DNA of 64,000 nucleotides from Paenibacillus ottowii (GTDB lineage Bacteria > Bacillota > Bacilli > Paenibacillales > Paenibacillaceae), in the NCBI RefSeq assembly GCF_006874425.1, contig NZ_VIJZ01000002.1, forward strand, positions 248,001 through 312,000, given 5' to 3'. This document shows, in pieces, positions 18,492 through 26,582 of this stretch. The translations under genes and the position numbers were made by a program. Each line of letters begins with the position of its first letter. Positions within the stretch are counted from its first letter, which is position 1. The notes beneath the pieces were generated by a model. It saw only the letters and a program-made list of their open reading frames with translations. It was not told the DNA's origin and did not search any database.

Positions 18492-19166
18492 TTAAGCTCT
18501 ACGTTTCTTATCTTTTCTGATAAGAGACGTTTTCATACGTTTCTTGCCTTCCCTGCACACATCAAGTAATGGACATACCTGACATTGAGGGTTTTGAGCT
18601 TTACAATGGTAGCGTCCGAAAAAAATGAGCCGGTGATGGGTCACAGACCATTCATCCCTAGGTACCCTTTTCATCAGCTTTTTTTCCACCTCAAGCACTG
18701 AATCATCCCACCCTGCAAAGCCGAGCCGTTTGGAAACGCGCTCTACATGCGTATCTACCGCAATAGCTGGTACATCAAAAGCAGTAGAAACTACGACATT
18801 AGCCGTCTTGCGGCCAACACCGGGTAGCTTGACCAGTTGATCATGCTCCGAGGGGATCTCTCCCCCGTACTGGTCTATTAAAATACGGCAGAGGTTATGA
18901 ATATGCTTGGCCTTGTTTCGGTACAAGCCGATTCTACGAATATCCTGCTCCAGTTCCTCAAGAGGAACAGCCAGATAATCCTCAGGTGACTTGTACTTTT
19001 GAAACAGGTCTGCCGTTACTTTATTGACCATCTGATCGGAGCATTGAGCAGACAATAACACGGCTATCGTTAATTCAAAAGCATTGTTATGGTTCAGCTC
19101 ACAATGGGCATCCGGAAACATTGTACCGATGGTGTCCAATATATGACGTGCGGTTGCTGCATTCAC
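18492..19166 (-). CDS. nth: Endonuclease III
   Basis: DNA glycosylase / AP lyase that removes oxidised pyrimidines in base-excision repair. 224 residues. The helix-hairpin-helix with the catalytic Lys is LPGVGRKTANVV, the catalytic Asp sits in VDTHVERV, and the [4Fe-4S] ligands are the C-terminal C-x6-C-x2-C-x5-C in CKAQNPQCQVCPLLDVC. A basic tail (KKRMKTSLIRKDKKRR) follows. Start taken as GTG 19166 with AGGAGG 10 bases upstream; the longer TTG start would lie over that ribosome binding site. In Bacillus nth usually follows dnaD; here it is about 36 kb from asnS-dnaD. Confidence 0.95.
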   Translation of the reverse strand: MNAATARHILDTIGTMFPDAHCELNHNNAFELTIAVLLSAQCSDQMVNKVTADLFQKYKSPEDYLAVPLEELEQDIRRIGLYRNKAKHIHNLCRILIDQYGGEIPSEHDQLVKLPGVGRKTANVVVSTAFDVPAIAVDTHVERVSKRLGFAGWDDSVLEVEKKLMKRVPRDEWSVTHHRLIFFGRYHCKAQNPQCQVCPLLDVCREGKKRMKTSLIRKDKKRRA

Positions 19167-19185
19167 GGAAATCCTACCTCCTAGC

Positions 19186-19225
19186 AAAAAAAACGTCTTG
19201 ATACGGGATAGCCCGCATCAAGACG
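19186..19225 (-). terminator. Intrinsic terminator after the GerMN lipoprotein gene
   Basis: Minus-strand stem CGTCTTGATGCGGG / CCCGTATCAAGACG with loop CTAT followed by eight T. The T run ends just before the nth ribosome binding site, so nth must use its own start signal close to this point or read-through. Confidence 0.9.
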
Positions 19226-19379
19226 GTCACTCTAAATAATCATCCGGAAAGAAACGAATACTATTTGTGCATGACTGCCTGCATAGGCGAGAAATACACT
19301 CCTATATTATCATTATCTGTCACAGATTGCACGTGAAAAGTGTGTAAATTCCCAAGAAATTTTCATACAGTCTGATCGA

Positions 19380-20030
19380 TTAGCGACTCATAGGATGCTC
19401 TAAATCTACATGTCCCATCAAGGACTCCAGAGATTGACCATCTACAAGCAAATCCAGTGTTTTGACTTCCTTGAATTGAAACATCGTTTGCTTCAAGGCA
19501 TCAATAGCTAACTCCTCGCCGCCAGCTCCTAATCGAGCCTCATCCGGCAGAGAAATATCAAAGGTCAATGCACCGTTATCTAATTTGATCTTATGCACAT
19601 TAATTTTCTCGGACCATAACGGAATGAGAGCAGAATTACCACTTTTTTGTAGAGCTTCAAACGCTTTTTTGAATTTTTCCAGCTCGCTTGGGTAAGTAAT
19701 TTCCTTTTTCTGTTCTTTCAAGCCGTTCTCTTGTGTATCTGTGTAGTACACCGTGATCTGCTGTGTTTGTTGATCTCCCGACTTTTCCGTGTCCGTTTTG
19801 GTCTTGGTAGGCTCCGTCGATGGAGATGCAGGTGTTTGACTCGCTCCATTATTTTCAGCAGACTGCGCTGATGAATCAGGGGTCGTCTGGTCAGGTGTAT
19901 TATTTTGTGCAGCTGGAGTTTGTGTTTCCTGAGATGGAGTCGCAGGAGCCGATGTTTGCTTAGAGGCACACCCTGCACCTGCAATGGCAAACAGTGCCAG
20001 CAGACCTGCAATTACAATTTTCTTGTTCAT
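19380..20030 (-). CDS. GerMN-domain lipoprotein
   Basis: Membrane-anchored lipoprotein of 216 residues with a C-terminal GerMN (sporulation and germination) domain. The signal peptide ends in the lipobox AGAGC, with Cys about residue 21. A long Thr/Ser/Gln/Pro/Asn-rich spacer covers residues 22-85. The GerMN domain follows: ITVYYTDTQENGLKEQ, LEKFKKAFEALQ, IKLDNGALTFDIS, ELAIDALKQTMFQFKEVKTLDLLVDGQ. ATG 20030 has AAGGAGGGG upstream; the longer frame lacks this. It lies 50 bases after the first amidase gene and probably shares its transcript, which fits a role in wall or spore-coat remodelling (inference). Confidence 0.88.
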   Translation of the reverse strand: MNKKIVIAGLLALFAIAGAGCASKQTSAPATPSQETQTPAAQNNTPDQTTPDSSAQSAENNGASQTPASPSTEPTKTKTDTEKSGDQQTQQITVYYTDTQENGLKEQKKEITYPSELEKFKKAFEALQKSGNSALIPLWSEKINVHKIKLDNGALTFDISLPDEARLGAGGEELAIDALKQTMFQFKEVKTLDLLVDGQSLESLMGHVDLEHPMSR

Positions 20031-20079
20031 ACGTCTGTCCCCCTCCTTGCTTAACGTTGGCAAGCGGTTTGTTGAAGAT

Positions 20080-21579
20080 TTATTTTACACCGAGATACGC
20101 TGTGATTCCATCTGCAATCCCTTGAGCTACCCGGTTTTGGAAATCCCCATCAAACAGTGTTGCTTCCTCTTTTGGATTACTCAGATATCCTACTTCAAGC
20201 AAAACAGCCGGCATAGTCGTTTCCCGAATCACATGGAAATTTCCATAACGAATGCCTCGGTCTGTCAGACCTGTCGCAGGAGCAAAGTACTTATGCATAA
20301 CGTCAGCAAACGCTTTGCTTGCACTACGCTGGTAATACGTCTCTGTACCATTGGAAGCCGAGCTACCGCTGCTGTTAGCATGAATGGATACAAATACGTT
20401 AGCTTTAAGATTTTCAGCCACTTTTACACGCTGTTTAAGCTCTAAAAAAGTATCATCGCTACGTGTTAACACAACCTCAATATTCGGATTCTGTTTTAAT
20501 ATGCTTTCTACTTTCAGAGCCATCGCCAAGTTGAAGGTTTTTTCATAATTTTTTCTTGAAGCACCCACTGCTCCGGAATCTTTTGCTCCATGTCCAGCAT
20601 CAATAACAACGATCTTTTTACCATTGCTGTTCACTGGAGATGTCTGCGTATCATCTGGCTGTGACCCGTCCGGTAACGTTGCGTCTGGCGTCGTATTCAC
20701 CGAATCCTTGGAAGCCAGATCGACGATCACATGATTTGATCCATCATTATATGCGGTATAATTCATGGCATGTTTCAGATCAATAACAACACGCACCGTT
20801 GATGGTTCCTTTTGAAATAAAGCATAACGGACCCCAGACACATCCGCTTCATTTTCAATGTCCAGCGAACCATTCAAATTGCTATCCAGCTTCTGCTGGT
20901 CTCCAAAATTATCAGCAAACGCCGTCGCTGGCAAATCCACCACTACCCGATCGGGGCCTGTCATCGTAAACGCTTTCGGCTTGACGGCACTCGCTGTTGT
21001 GATGGTTAAACGGTTTTGGCTAAAGCTAACCCCCTGCACCTGCGTCACACCTGAATCTGCATTATTGGCTGGTGCAGTTACACTGCCTGTACCTGTACTG
21101 TTATTTCCGGACTTAGGAGGTGTAAATTCCCCGTTTCCAGACCCGCTGTTGCGGGTATATAATTTTACGGACTTGGAGCTGCTGTCCCATTTTACGTCCA
21201 GTCCCATTTGCTCGCCGATAAAGCGAAGCGGTACAAGGGCATAATCGGAACGCAGCAGAGGCGAAGCATCCAGACTAATATCGCTTTCATTGACAGTCGC
21301 CGTCTTACTTCCGATTATCATTCGGATCGAGGTACTGTCCTTCTCAATCGTTATGGTTCGCGCCTGCTGCTTCCACGTCACGTCATATCCCAAATTTTCA
21401 GAAATTACGCGTAGCGGAACCATCGTACTTCCGCCAATAACTTGTGCCTTAGCCCCACTAGGGACACTTAACTGTTGATCGTCGAGATAGATCTGTGTTC
21501 CACTCGAAGCCGCATGTCCATAACCCGGAACCGCCCACATGAAGACAAATAATAACAACAAAAAACCAAATTTCTTCAT
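20080..21579 (-). CDS. N-acetylmuramoyl-L-alanine amidase with stalk and AMIN domains (copy 1)
   Basis: Secreted zinc amidase that cleaves the stem peptide from peptidoglycan. 499 residues: signal peptide (1-24), copper-amine-oxidase-like N-terminal (stalk) domain with MVPLRVISENLGYDVTWK and LVPLRFIGEQMGLDVKWD, AMIN domain (about 180-285, RVVVDLPATAF, YALFQKEPSTVRVVIDLK), linker, and Amidase_3 domain (about 325-498). Zinc ligands are His in DAGHG, Glu in NYEKTF and His in SIHAN; the catalytic Glu is in LLEVGYLSNP. Its neighbour at 21877-23451 is a paralogue with the same architecture. AMIN domains usually direct amidases to wall sites. Confidence 0.94.
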   Translation of the reverse strand: MKKFGFLLLLFVFMWAVPGYGHAASSGTQIYLDDQQLSVPSGAKAQVIGGSTMVPLRVISENLGYDVTWKQQARTITIEKDSTSIRMIIGSKTATVNESDISLDASPLLRSDYALVPLRFIGEQMGLDVKWDSSSKSVKLYTRNSGSGNGEFTPPKSGNNSTGTGSVTAPANNADSGVTQVQGVSFSQNRLTITTASAVKPKAFTMTGPDRVVVDLPATAFADNFGDQQKLDSNLNGSLDIENEADVSGVRYALFQKEPSTVRVVIDLKHAMNYTAYNDGSNHVIVDLASKDSVNTTPDATLPDGSQPDDTQTSPVNSNGKKIVVIDAGHGAKDSGAVGASRKNYEKTFNLAMALKVESILKQNPNIEVVLTRSDDTFLELKQRVKVAENLKANVFVSIHANSSGSSASNGTETYYQRSASKAFADVMHKYFAPATGLTDRGIRYGNFHVIRETTMPAVLLEVGYLSNPKEEATLFDGDFQNRVAQGIADGITAYLGVK

Positions 21580-21795
21580 TCGTCACCCTTCCATTCATAA
21601 TTTTTTTGCCACATGCTCCGGTGCGGCGACCTGATATACGCGCTTATGTAATATCAGACAACCTTATAGACGTTATCTCACACCAAAAGTTGCGAATATA
21701 TTCCATCATAACAGAAATATACGTGCCAAAGAACTATTTTTGTCGAATTTTGACTAAAAATATAGACCATTCGCTTTCCGTCAAAAGTCACAGTC

Positions 21796-21862
21796 AAAAA
21801 AATAAAAAAAGCTACTTTTCACCCCCCATGAATTTTCATCAAAAGGTGAAAAAGTAGCTTTT
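21796..21862 (-). terminator. Intrinsic terminator between the two amidase genes
   Basis: Long minus-strand inverted repeat AAAAGCTACTTTTTCACC / GGTGAAAAGTAGC followed by TTTTTTTATTTTTTT. It separates the two amidase transcripts. The remainder of the 297-base gap holds no further feature I can support. Confidence 0.85.
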
Positions 21863-21876
21863 ATTTGCGAGCATTC

Positions 21877-23451
21877 TTAATTGAGTGTTCCAGTTATCCC
21901 TGTGTCTGTTCCAAGATACTCCTTTAGGCTATCGACAATACCTTCGGCAATCTTCTGCTGTGTTTCTTCTGTAAACATGGCCGCTTCATTGGACAGATTA
22001 CTAAGGTAGCCACATTCCAGCAATACAGCGGGCATTTGTGATTTTCTCGTCACCACATGGTTTGCCACCTTAATGCCATTATCCTTGAACCCGGTTGCAG
22101 CCACAAGATGTTTGTGCATGATCGTGGCGAGGCTCAGACTTTCCTGACGTGCATAATAGGTTTCAGAGCCATTGGCTTTTCCGTTATTAGAAGCTGGCAT
22201 GCTGTTGCCATGAATGGAAACAAACACGCTAGCCTGTTGATTATTAGCGAGCTGTGGCCGTTCATCCAGCGTAGGGTACGTATCTCCATCGCGAGTTAAT
22301 ACAATTTGAATAGCAGGATCATTTTGAAGAAGCTGCTGAACCTTTAATGCTACCGCCAAAGTAAATTCCTTCTCATGTCGTCCAGTCACACTGCCTGCTC
22401 CAGGGTCCTTGCCGCCATGTCCTGGATCAATTACGACAATTCGCCGTCCTTCGACATTCGTTGGTGCTACTATCTCCGGATTCACACTACGTTCACGTAA
22501 CTTAAGGGTGATATCTCCTATGCCGTTTGTTGAAAGATCGTAATCACGCACCTGGTTTAATACAATGACGATACGAGCACCCCCTTTTGTTCCATCCGCA
22601 GGAGCAAATCTGATTTCCTGTACATCCTGACTGTCACTAATCGTCAACGCCCGCGTGCCATCCTTGCGAACCGGAAACGACTGAAGAAGATCTGTTGATA
22701 GTGAAGCCTCCGGTAAATCAACAACTATACGGTCAGGTCCCGTCATTTTGGATACTTTAGGAGTTAGGTCTTTGTTCAGAGAAATCTTTAGCGTTTCATT
22801 ATCAAAGGAAATGTTTTGTACAAGCAGCTCATTTGCAGCAGTCTGTTCCGCCTTCGACTCCTTGGATGGTGAAGAAACGGCTTCCGAATGCTTGTCTGCT
22901 TCAACTGGAGCTAATGTCGTCACTGTTGCTGCAGACGTTTTAGTTGTACTTTTTGTGCTCTGTGTTGACGTTTGCGACGATTGTTGGGATTGAGACTGCT
23001 TATCCGCTTGTTGAGTTGCCATCTTCTGACTGAGGTTTACGGATTTATTTTGATTATTCCAATCTACTTTTAATCCCATTTGCTCCCCAACAAAACGCAA
23101 GGGAACCATGGTCGAGCTGCCCCGCAGCACAGGCGGTGCATCCAAACTGACTGTTTTTCCATTCACATCAGCCGATGTACGGCCTACATACATAGACATA
23201 TCGGTACTATTTTTTTGAATTGAAATTTTATAGGCTTGTGGTTCCCACTTAAACTGGTATCCAAGCTGCTCGCCAACCACCCTGAGCGGTACCATGATTT
23301 TACCATTGACCATTTCAGGCTTGGCATCTGCAGGCGCTTCCACCCTTTTGCCATCCAAAAACAATTCTGCTCCAGCCGCATTTACATGAGGGGAGGACGG
23401 CCATAACCAAATCATAATAGCCGCTAGTATCACCCAACCATATTTCTTCAT
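21877..23451 (-). CDS. N-acetylmuramoyl-L-alanine amidase with stalk and AMIN domains (copy 2)
   Basis: Secreted zinc amidase, 524 residues, tandem paralogue of the gene at 20080-21579. Signal peptide, stalk domain (IMVPLRVVGEQLGYQFKWE, TMVPLRFVGEQMGLKVDWN), a Gln/Ser/Thr-rich linker of about 60 residues that is longer than in copy 1, AMIN domain (MTGPDRIVVDLPEASL) and Amidase_3. Zinc ligands are His in DPGHG, Glu in RHEKEF and His in SIHGN; catalytic Glu in LLECGYLSN. Copy 1 has DAGHG and EVGYLSN, so this copy has diverged around the active site. ATG 23451 is preferred over 23457 because AGGGG is then 7 bases away and it matches the MKK start of copy 1. Confidence 0.93.
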   Translation of the reverse strand: MKKYGWVILAAIMIWLWPSSPHVNAAGAELFLDGKRVEAPADAKPEMVNGKIMVPLRVVGEQLGYQFKWEPQAYKISIQKNSTDMSMYVGRTSADVNGKTVSLDAPPVLRGSSTMVPLRFVGEQMGLKVDWNNQNKSVNLSQKMATQQADKQSQSQQSSQTSTQSTKSTTKTSAATVTTLAPVEADKHSEAVSSPSKESKAEQTAANELLVQNISFDNETLKISLNKDLTPKVSKMTGPDRIVVDLPEASLSTDLLQSFPVRKDGTRALTISDSQDVQEIRFAPADGTKGGARIVIVLNQVRDYDLSTNGIGDITLKLRERSVNPEIVAPTNVEGRRIVVIDPGHGGKDPGAGSVTGRHEKEFTLAVALKVQQLLQNDPAIQIVLTRDGDTYPTLDERPQLANNQQASVFVSIHGNSMPASNNGKANGSETYYARQESLSLATIMHKHLVAATGFKDNGIKVANHVVTRKSQMPAVLLECGYLSNLSNEAAMFTEETQQKIAEGIVDSLKEYLGTDTGITGTLN

Positions 23452-23584
23452 CCTCATTCCCCTAACTTATTTATGTATTTTTTATGTTTCTTCACAGATA
23501 CAATCCATCAACCATTTTACATTTACAATACCATGTTGAGTCGAACCGTCAACCCCTTATTTACCAATTTATGATCTAAACATA

Positions 23585-23622
23585 ACAAAAGCCCGCAGGC
23601 AAAAGAGTTGCCAGTACGGGCT
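23585..23622 (-). terminator. Intrinsic terminator after leuD
   Basis: Minus-strand stem AGCCCG..TGGCAA / TTGCC..CGGGCT followed by TTTTG, 60 bases after the leuD stop. Confidence 0.8.
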
Positions 23623-23682
23623 GTCTGTTTATCAAATAAATCAACTATATTCCTTCTATTGAAATTGAACTGGAAATTAGCA

Positions 23683-24285
23683 TTATGCGCCTTGTTTTGC
23701 CGCACGTTTCTGCTCATAAGCCAGAATTTCAGACTCATGCTGGAGTGTCAAGCCAATATCATCCAAACCTTGCAACAGAAATTGACGACGATGCTCATCC
23801 AAATCGAATTCAATATGCAGACCGTAATCGTCAGTGATTGTTTTTTCATTCAGGTCTATGTTCAATTGATAGCCATCATGCTTTTCCGTGCGCTGGAACA
23901 ATTCCTCTACTTGTTCTTCAGACAGCTTAATCGGTAAAATACCGTTTTTAAAACAGTTATTATAGAAGATATCCGCAAAAGAAGGCGCGATTACACAACG
24001 GTACCCATAGTCCATGATGGCCCACGGCGCATGCTCACGAGAGGAGCCGCAGCCAAAGTTGGCGCGAGAAATTAGCACAGAGGCTCCTGCATAACGAGGC
24101 TTGTTCGGTTCAAATTCAGGATTAATATTACCTGCCTCATCAAACCGCCACTCGTAGAACAAAAACTGCCCAAAACCTGTACGCTCGATTCGTTTCAAAA
24201 ATTGCTTAGGAATAATAGCATCCGTATCCACATTCACCCGATCCACAGGCGCTACAATTCCTTTTAAAGTTGTGAAAGCTTCCAT
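23683..24285 (-). CDS. leuD: 3-isopropylmalate dehydratase small subunit
   Basis: Small (swivel) subunit of isopropylmalate isomerase in leucine biosynthesis, partner of LeuC. 200 residues, normal length. Family blocks are [35 protein letters not shown], and [17 protein letters not shown]. It ends with a short basic tail after the usual C-terminus. Separated from leuC by 21 bases, so one operon, closed by a terminator. No leuA, leuB or ilv genes lie in the window, so leuCD are split from the rest of the pathway. Confidence 0.96.
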   Translation of the reverse strand: MEAFTTLKGIVAPVDRVNVDTDAIIPKQFLKRIERTGFGQFLFYEWRFDEAGNINPEFEPNKPRYAGASVLISRANFGCGSSREHAPWAIMDYGYRCVIAPSFADIFYNNCFKNGILPIKLSEEQVEELFQRTEKHDGYQLNIDLNEKTITDDYGLHIEFDLDEHRRQFLLQGLDDIGLTLQHESEILAYEQKRAAKQGA

Positions 24286-24306
24286 CGTAAATTCCTCCTC
24301 CGTATC

Positions 24307-25731
24307 CTAGCGGACAACTTCTTCCTGCTTGAATTTCCAATCCCGTACATCAACAAAGTGTCCATGAATCGCCGCAGCGGCTGCCATGGCCGGAGATACA
24401 AGGTGAGTGCGTCCTCCGCGTCCCTGACGACCTTCAAAGTTACGATTAGAAGTTGAAGCACAACGCTGCCCCGGTTGAAGTACATCTGGATTCATCGCAA
24501 GACACATGCTGCAACCCGCTTCGCGCCATTCAAATCCTGCTTCTTGAAAAATGACGTCCAGTCCTTCTTGTTCAGCCTGAATTTTCACACGACCCGAACC
24601 AGGTACGACAATTGCTGTGACTTTGTCAGAAACCTTGTAGCCCTTGGCTACCTCGGCCGCAGCGCGCAAATCTTCAATCCGTCCGTTGGTGCAAGAACCG
24701 ATAAACACATAGTCAATCGCAATATCCGTGATTGGTGTGCCTGGCTTCAAATCCATATATTCAAGCGCTTTTTCAGCTGCTTTACGTTCGTTTTCTGTCG
24801 GTAATTCTGCCGGAATTGGTACGGTTGAGGAAATATCTGTACCCATGCCCGGACTGGTGCCCCACGTTACTTGTGGAATTAAGGAATCCACGTTAAACTC
24901 CAGTACGACATCAAACTCGGCGCCTTCGTCGGTGACAAGCTCTTTCCACTCAGCAACTGCTTGATCAAAAGCATCACCTTGTGGCACATGCTCGCGTCCA
25001 CGCAAGTAGTTGAAAGTCGTTTCGTCTGGCGCAATCATACCTGCTCTGGCTCCGCCTTCAATGGACATGTTACACACTGTCATGCGTTCTTCCATGCTCA
25101 ATTCGCGGATGGACTCGCCCGTGTACTCAATAACATAGCCTGTAGCGAAATCAGTACCGTATTTGGCGATGACACCCAAAATCATGTCCTTGGCTGTCAC
25201 CCCAGGTTTGCGACGCCCTACAAAACGAACCTCCATCGTTTTTGCTTTTGCTTGCTGGAGACATTGGGTTGCCAATACGTGCTCTACCTCGCTGGTTCCG
25301 ATACCAAAAGCGAGTGCTCCAAACGCACCATGAGTGGAGGTATGGCTATCGCCACAAACAATCGTTTTCCCCGGATGAGTCAGACCTAGTTCAGGTCCCA
25401 TAACGTGAACGACACCCTGATCCACCGTATCCAGATCATATAGTGTGACACCAAAATCGCGGCAATTTTGAGTTAATGTATCAATCTGCTGCTTGGAAAT
25501 CGGGTCCGTAATATTGTAACGATCTTTGGTCGGTACGTTATGATCCATTGTAGCAAACGTGAGCTCTGGACGACGTACCTTGCGCCCACTAAGACGGAGG
25601 CCCTCAAACGCCTGCGGTGAAGTTACCTCATGCACGAGATGAAGATCAATGTACAAAATACTCGGCTTGCCCGCTTCCTGATAGATGACATGGTTATCCC
25701 AAATTTTCTCGAACATGGTCTTTTTACTCAT
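24307..25731 (-). CDS. leuC: 3-isopropylmalate dehydratase large subunit
   Basis: Large, [4Fe-4S]-containing subunit of isopropylmalate isomerase (2-isopropylmalate to 3-isopropylmalate). 474 residues from ATG 25731, which has a GGGGTGA ribosome binding site. Cluster ligands are in FIGSCTNGR and the pair CSMC near the C-terminus; substrate and fold motifs [28 protein letters not shown] and [12 protein letters not shown] are intact. The promoter region is shared with the divergent Fnr-box operon; a 13-base dyad AGATATGATATCT lies at 25829-25841. Confidence 0.97.
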   Translation of the reverse strand: MSKKTMFEKIWDNHVIYQEAGKPSILYIDLHLVHEVTSPQAFEGLRLSGRKVRRPELTFATMDHNVPTKDRYNITDPISKQQIDTLTQNCRDFGVTLYDLDTVDQGVVHVMGPELGLTHPGKTIVCGDSHTSTHGAFGALAFGIGTSEVEHVLATQCLQQAKAKTMEVRFVGRRKPGVTAKDMILGVIAKYGTDFATGYVIEYTGESIRELSMEERMTVCNMSIEGGARAGMIAPDETTFNYLRGREHVPQGDAFDQAVAEWKELVTDEGAEFDVVLEFNVDSLIPQVTWGTSPGMGTDISSTVPIPAELPTENERKAAEKALEYMDLKPGTPITDIAIDYVFIGSCTNGRIEDLRAAAEVAKGYKVSDKVTAIVVPGSGRVKIQAEQEGLDVIFQEAGFEWREAGCSMCLAMNPDVLQPGQRCASTSNRNFEGRQGRGGRTHLVSPAMAAAAAIHGHFVDVRDWKFKQEEVVR

Positions 25732-25828
25732 CAATATTCACCCCTGTGTTTTTCGAACCTAGTGGAGAGAAGCTGTACAGCTCTCTCTTGGATGTCAACA
25801 ATATACCATGGCATGCCTGATTGGTCTA

Positions 25829-25841
25829 AGATATGATATCT
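25829..25841. promoter_or_regulatory. Dyad AGATATGATATCT between leuC and the formate/hydrogen operon
   Basis: A perfect 13-base inverted repeat with central G, extended by CTA / TAG flanks. It lies about 98 bases before the leuC start and 72 bases from the Fnr-like box. It could be an operator for leuCD; no regulator is assigned. Confidence 0.35.
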
Positions 25842-25912
25842 ATAGAAGTAATAGTTTTGACCTATAACTAGGTGTCTCCCTCTAATCTAATTCATGTAAA
25901 ATTTTGGTCTGG

Positions 25913-25955
25913 TGTAATGAATTTCACATCTTTCGAGGTCAACCTGTTCTACCAT
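25913..25955 (+). promoter_or_regulatory. Fnr-like box with matched -10, promoter of the fdhF-hyd operon
   Basis: TGTAA-TGAATT-TCACA at 25913-25928 matches the Fnr/Crp-type consensus TGTGA-N6-TCACA at 9 of 10 positions. Exactly 21 bases downstream lies TACCAT (25950-25955), a weak -10. This places the box centre at -41.5 from a start at 25962, the class II activator position of Fnr. The same geometry is found at the opposite end of the cluster. The leader to the first ATG would be about 126 bases. The other 25732-26087 sequence holds the leuC promoter region and nothing else I can name. Confidence 0.6.
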
Positions 25956-26087
25956 AGAAGAGTGATACGCCGTGCTGGGCAGACCATTTTGGTCGGGACA
26001 TTTACTTCCTGTTCTAATTTAGCTACAGAGGCTGTCTGGCATGCGCGGCAAGTTCGCCTTTATTTTGATTCGAAGCGGAGTGTCCAG

Positions 26088-26453
26088 ATGTTGAATACCG
26101 AATTGGAATACCGAGAGCGCATCAGGAAGCTGGCCGTATGTATTGTCAAGCATTACCGAGGGAAAGGACCGGACAACGTTAAGGTCTCTCTGGACTCACC
26201 ACTCCGAGTTACAGTAGAGATCCAGGGTACTTTGTCTAATTTGTCCGAAATTCTCGTTCATGAAGGCGCTGTGGAAAAGGTCAGTGATTACTGGAACGTC
26301 CTTCGTCCTTATCTGGAAAAGGAGTTTATGAGGGAAGCCGAAAAAACACTTGGCAGTCCCTTCACTTACACTTGGGAGGTCTGCCCCTCCGTCCATGGAG
26401 ACGGACATATTATCATTACTTGTGAATTACAGCACATACCCCGGTTGGATTAG
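26088..26453 (+). CDS. DUF2294 / MpsC-like small protein
   Basis: 121-residue soluble protein resembling DUF2294 (PF10057, now linked to MpsC), with the pattern CIVKHYRGKGPDNVKVSL, RVTVEIQGTLSNLSEILV and C-terminal CPSVHGDGHIIITCEL. The family's function is not settled; members occur next to bicarbonate/cation (MpsAB) systems and next to formate dehydrogenase genes. Start ATG 26088 was chosen because GGAG lies 7 bases upstream; the much longer frame from 25872 would start upstream of the predicted transcription start. First gene after the Fnr-like promoter, but a strong hairpin with T run separates it from fdhF. Confidence 0.75.
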   Translation: MLNTELEYRERIRKLAVCIVKHYRGKGPDNVKVSLDSPLRVTVEIQGTLSNLSEILVHEGAVEKVSDYWNVLRPYLEKEFMREAEKTLGSPFTYTWEVCPSVHGDGHIIITCELQHIPRLD

Positions 26454-26484
26454 CGGGAAGGAGATTAGCTCCTCGCTCGCGGAT

Positions 26485-26536
26485 AAGCCAGTACAGGATG
26501 CAGCGTAAAGCGGCATTTTTGTATTGGCTTTTTTTC
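26485..26536 (+). terminator. Terminator or attenuator between the DUF2294 gene and fdhF
   Basis: AAGCCAGTAC pairs with GTATTGGCTT, with an inner ATGC / GCAT stem, followed by TTTTTTTC. It stands 46 bases before fdhF and downstream of the Fnr-like promoter. Either it limits transcription into fdhF or fdhF has its own promoter close by. A GGAG..CTCC mini-hairpin (26458-26472) precedes it. Confidence 0.75.
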
Positions 26537-26582
26537 ATGTTACGAGTTTCATCTATTTCATATAAAAAGAGGTGCTGCACAC

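Noticed and set aside
25872..26087. 72-codon N-terminal extension of the DUF2294 gene
   Set aside because: It would begin upstream of the Fnr-type transcription start, has no ribosome binding site, and lacks homology; ATG 26088 has GGAG at good distance.
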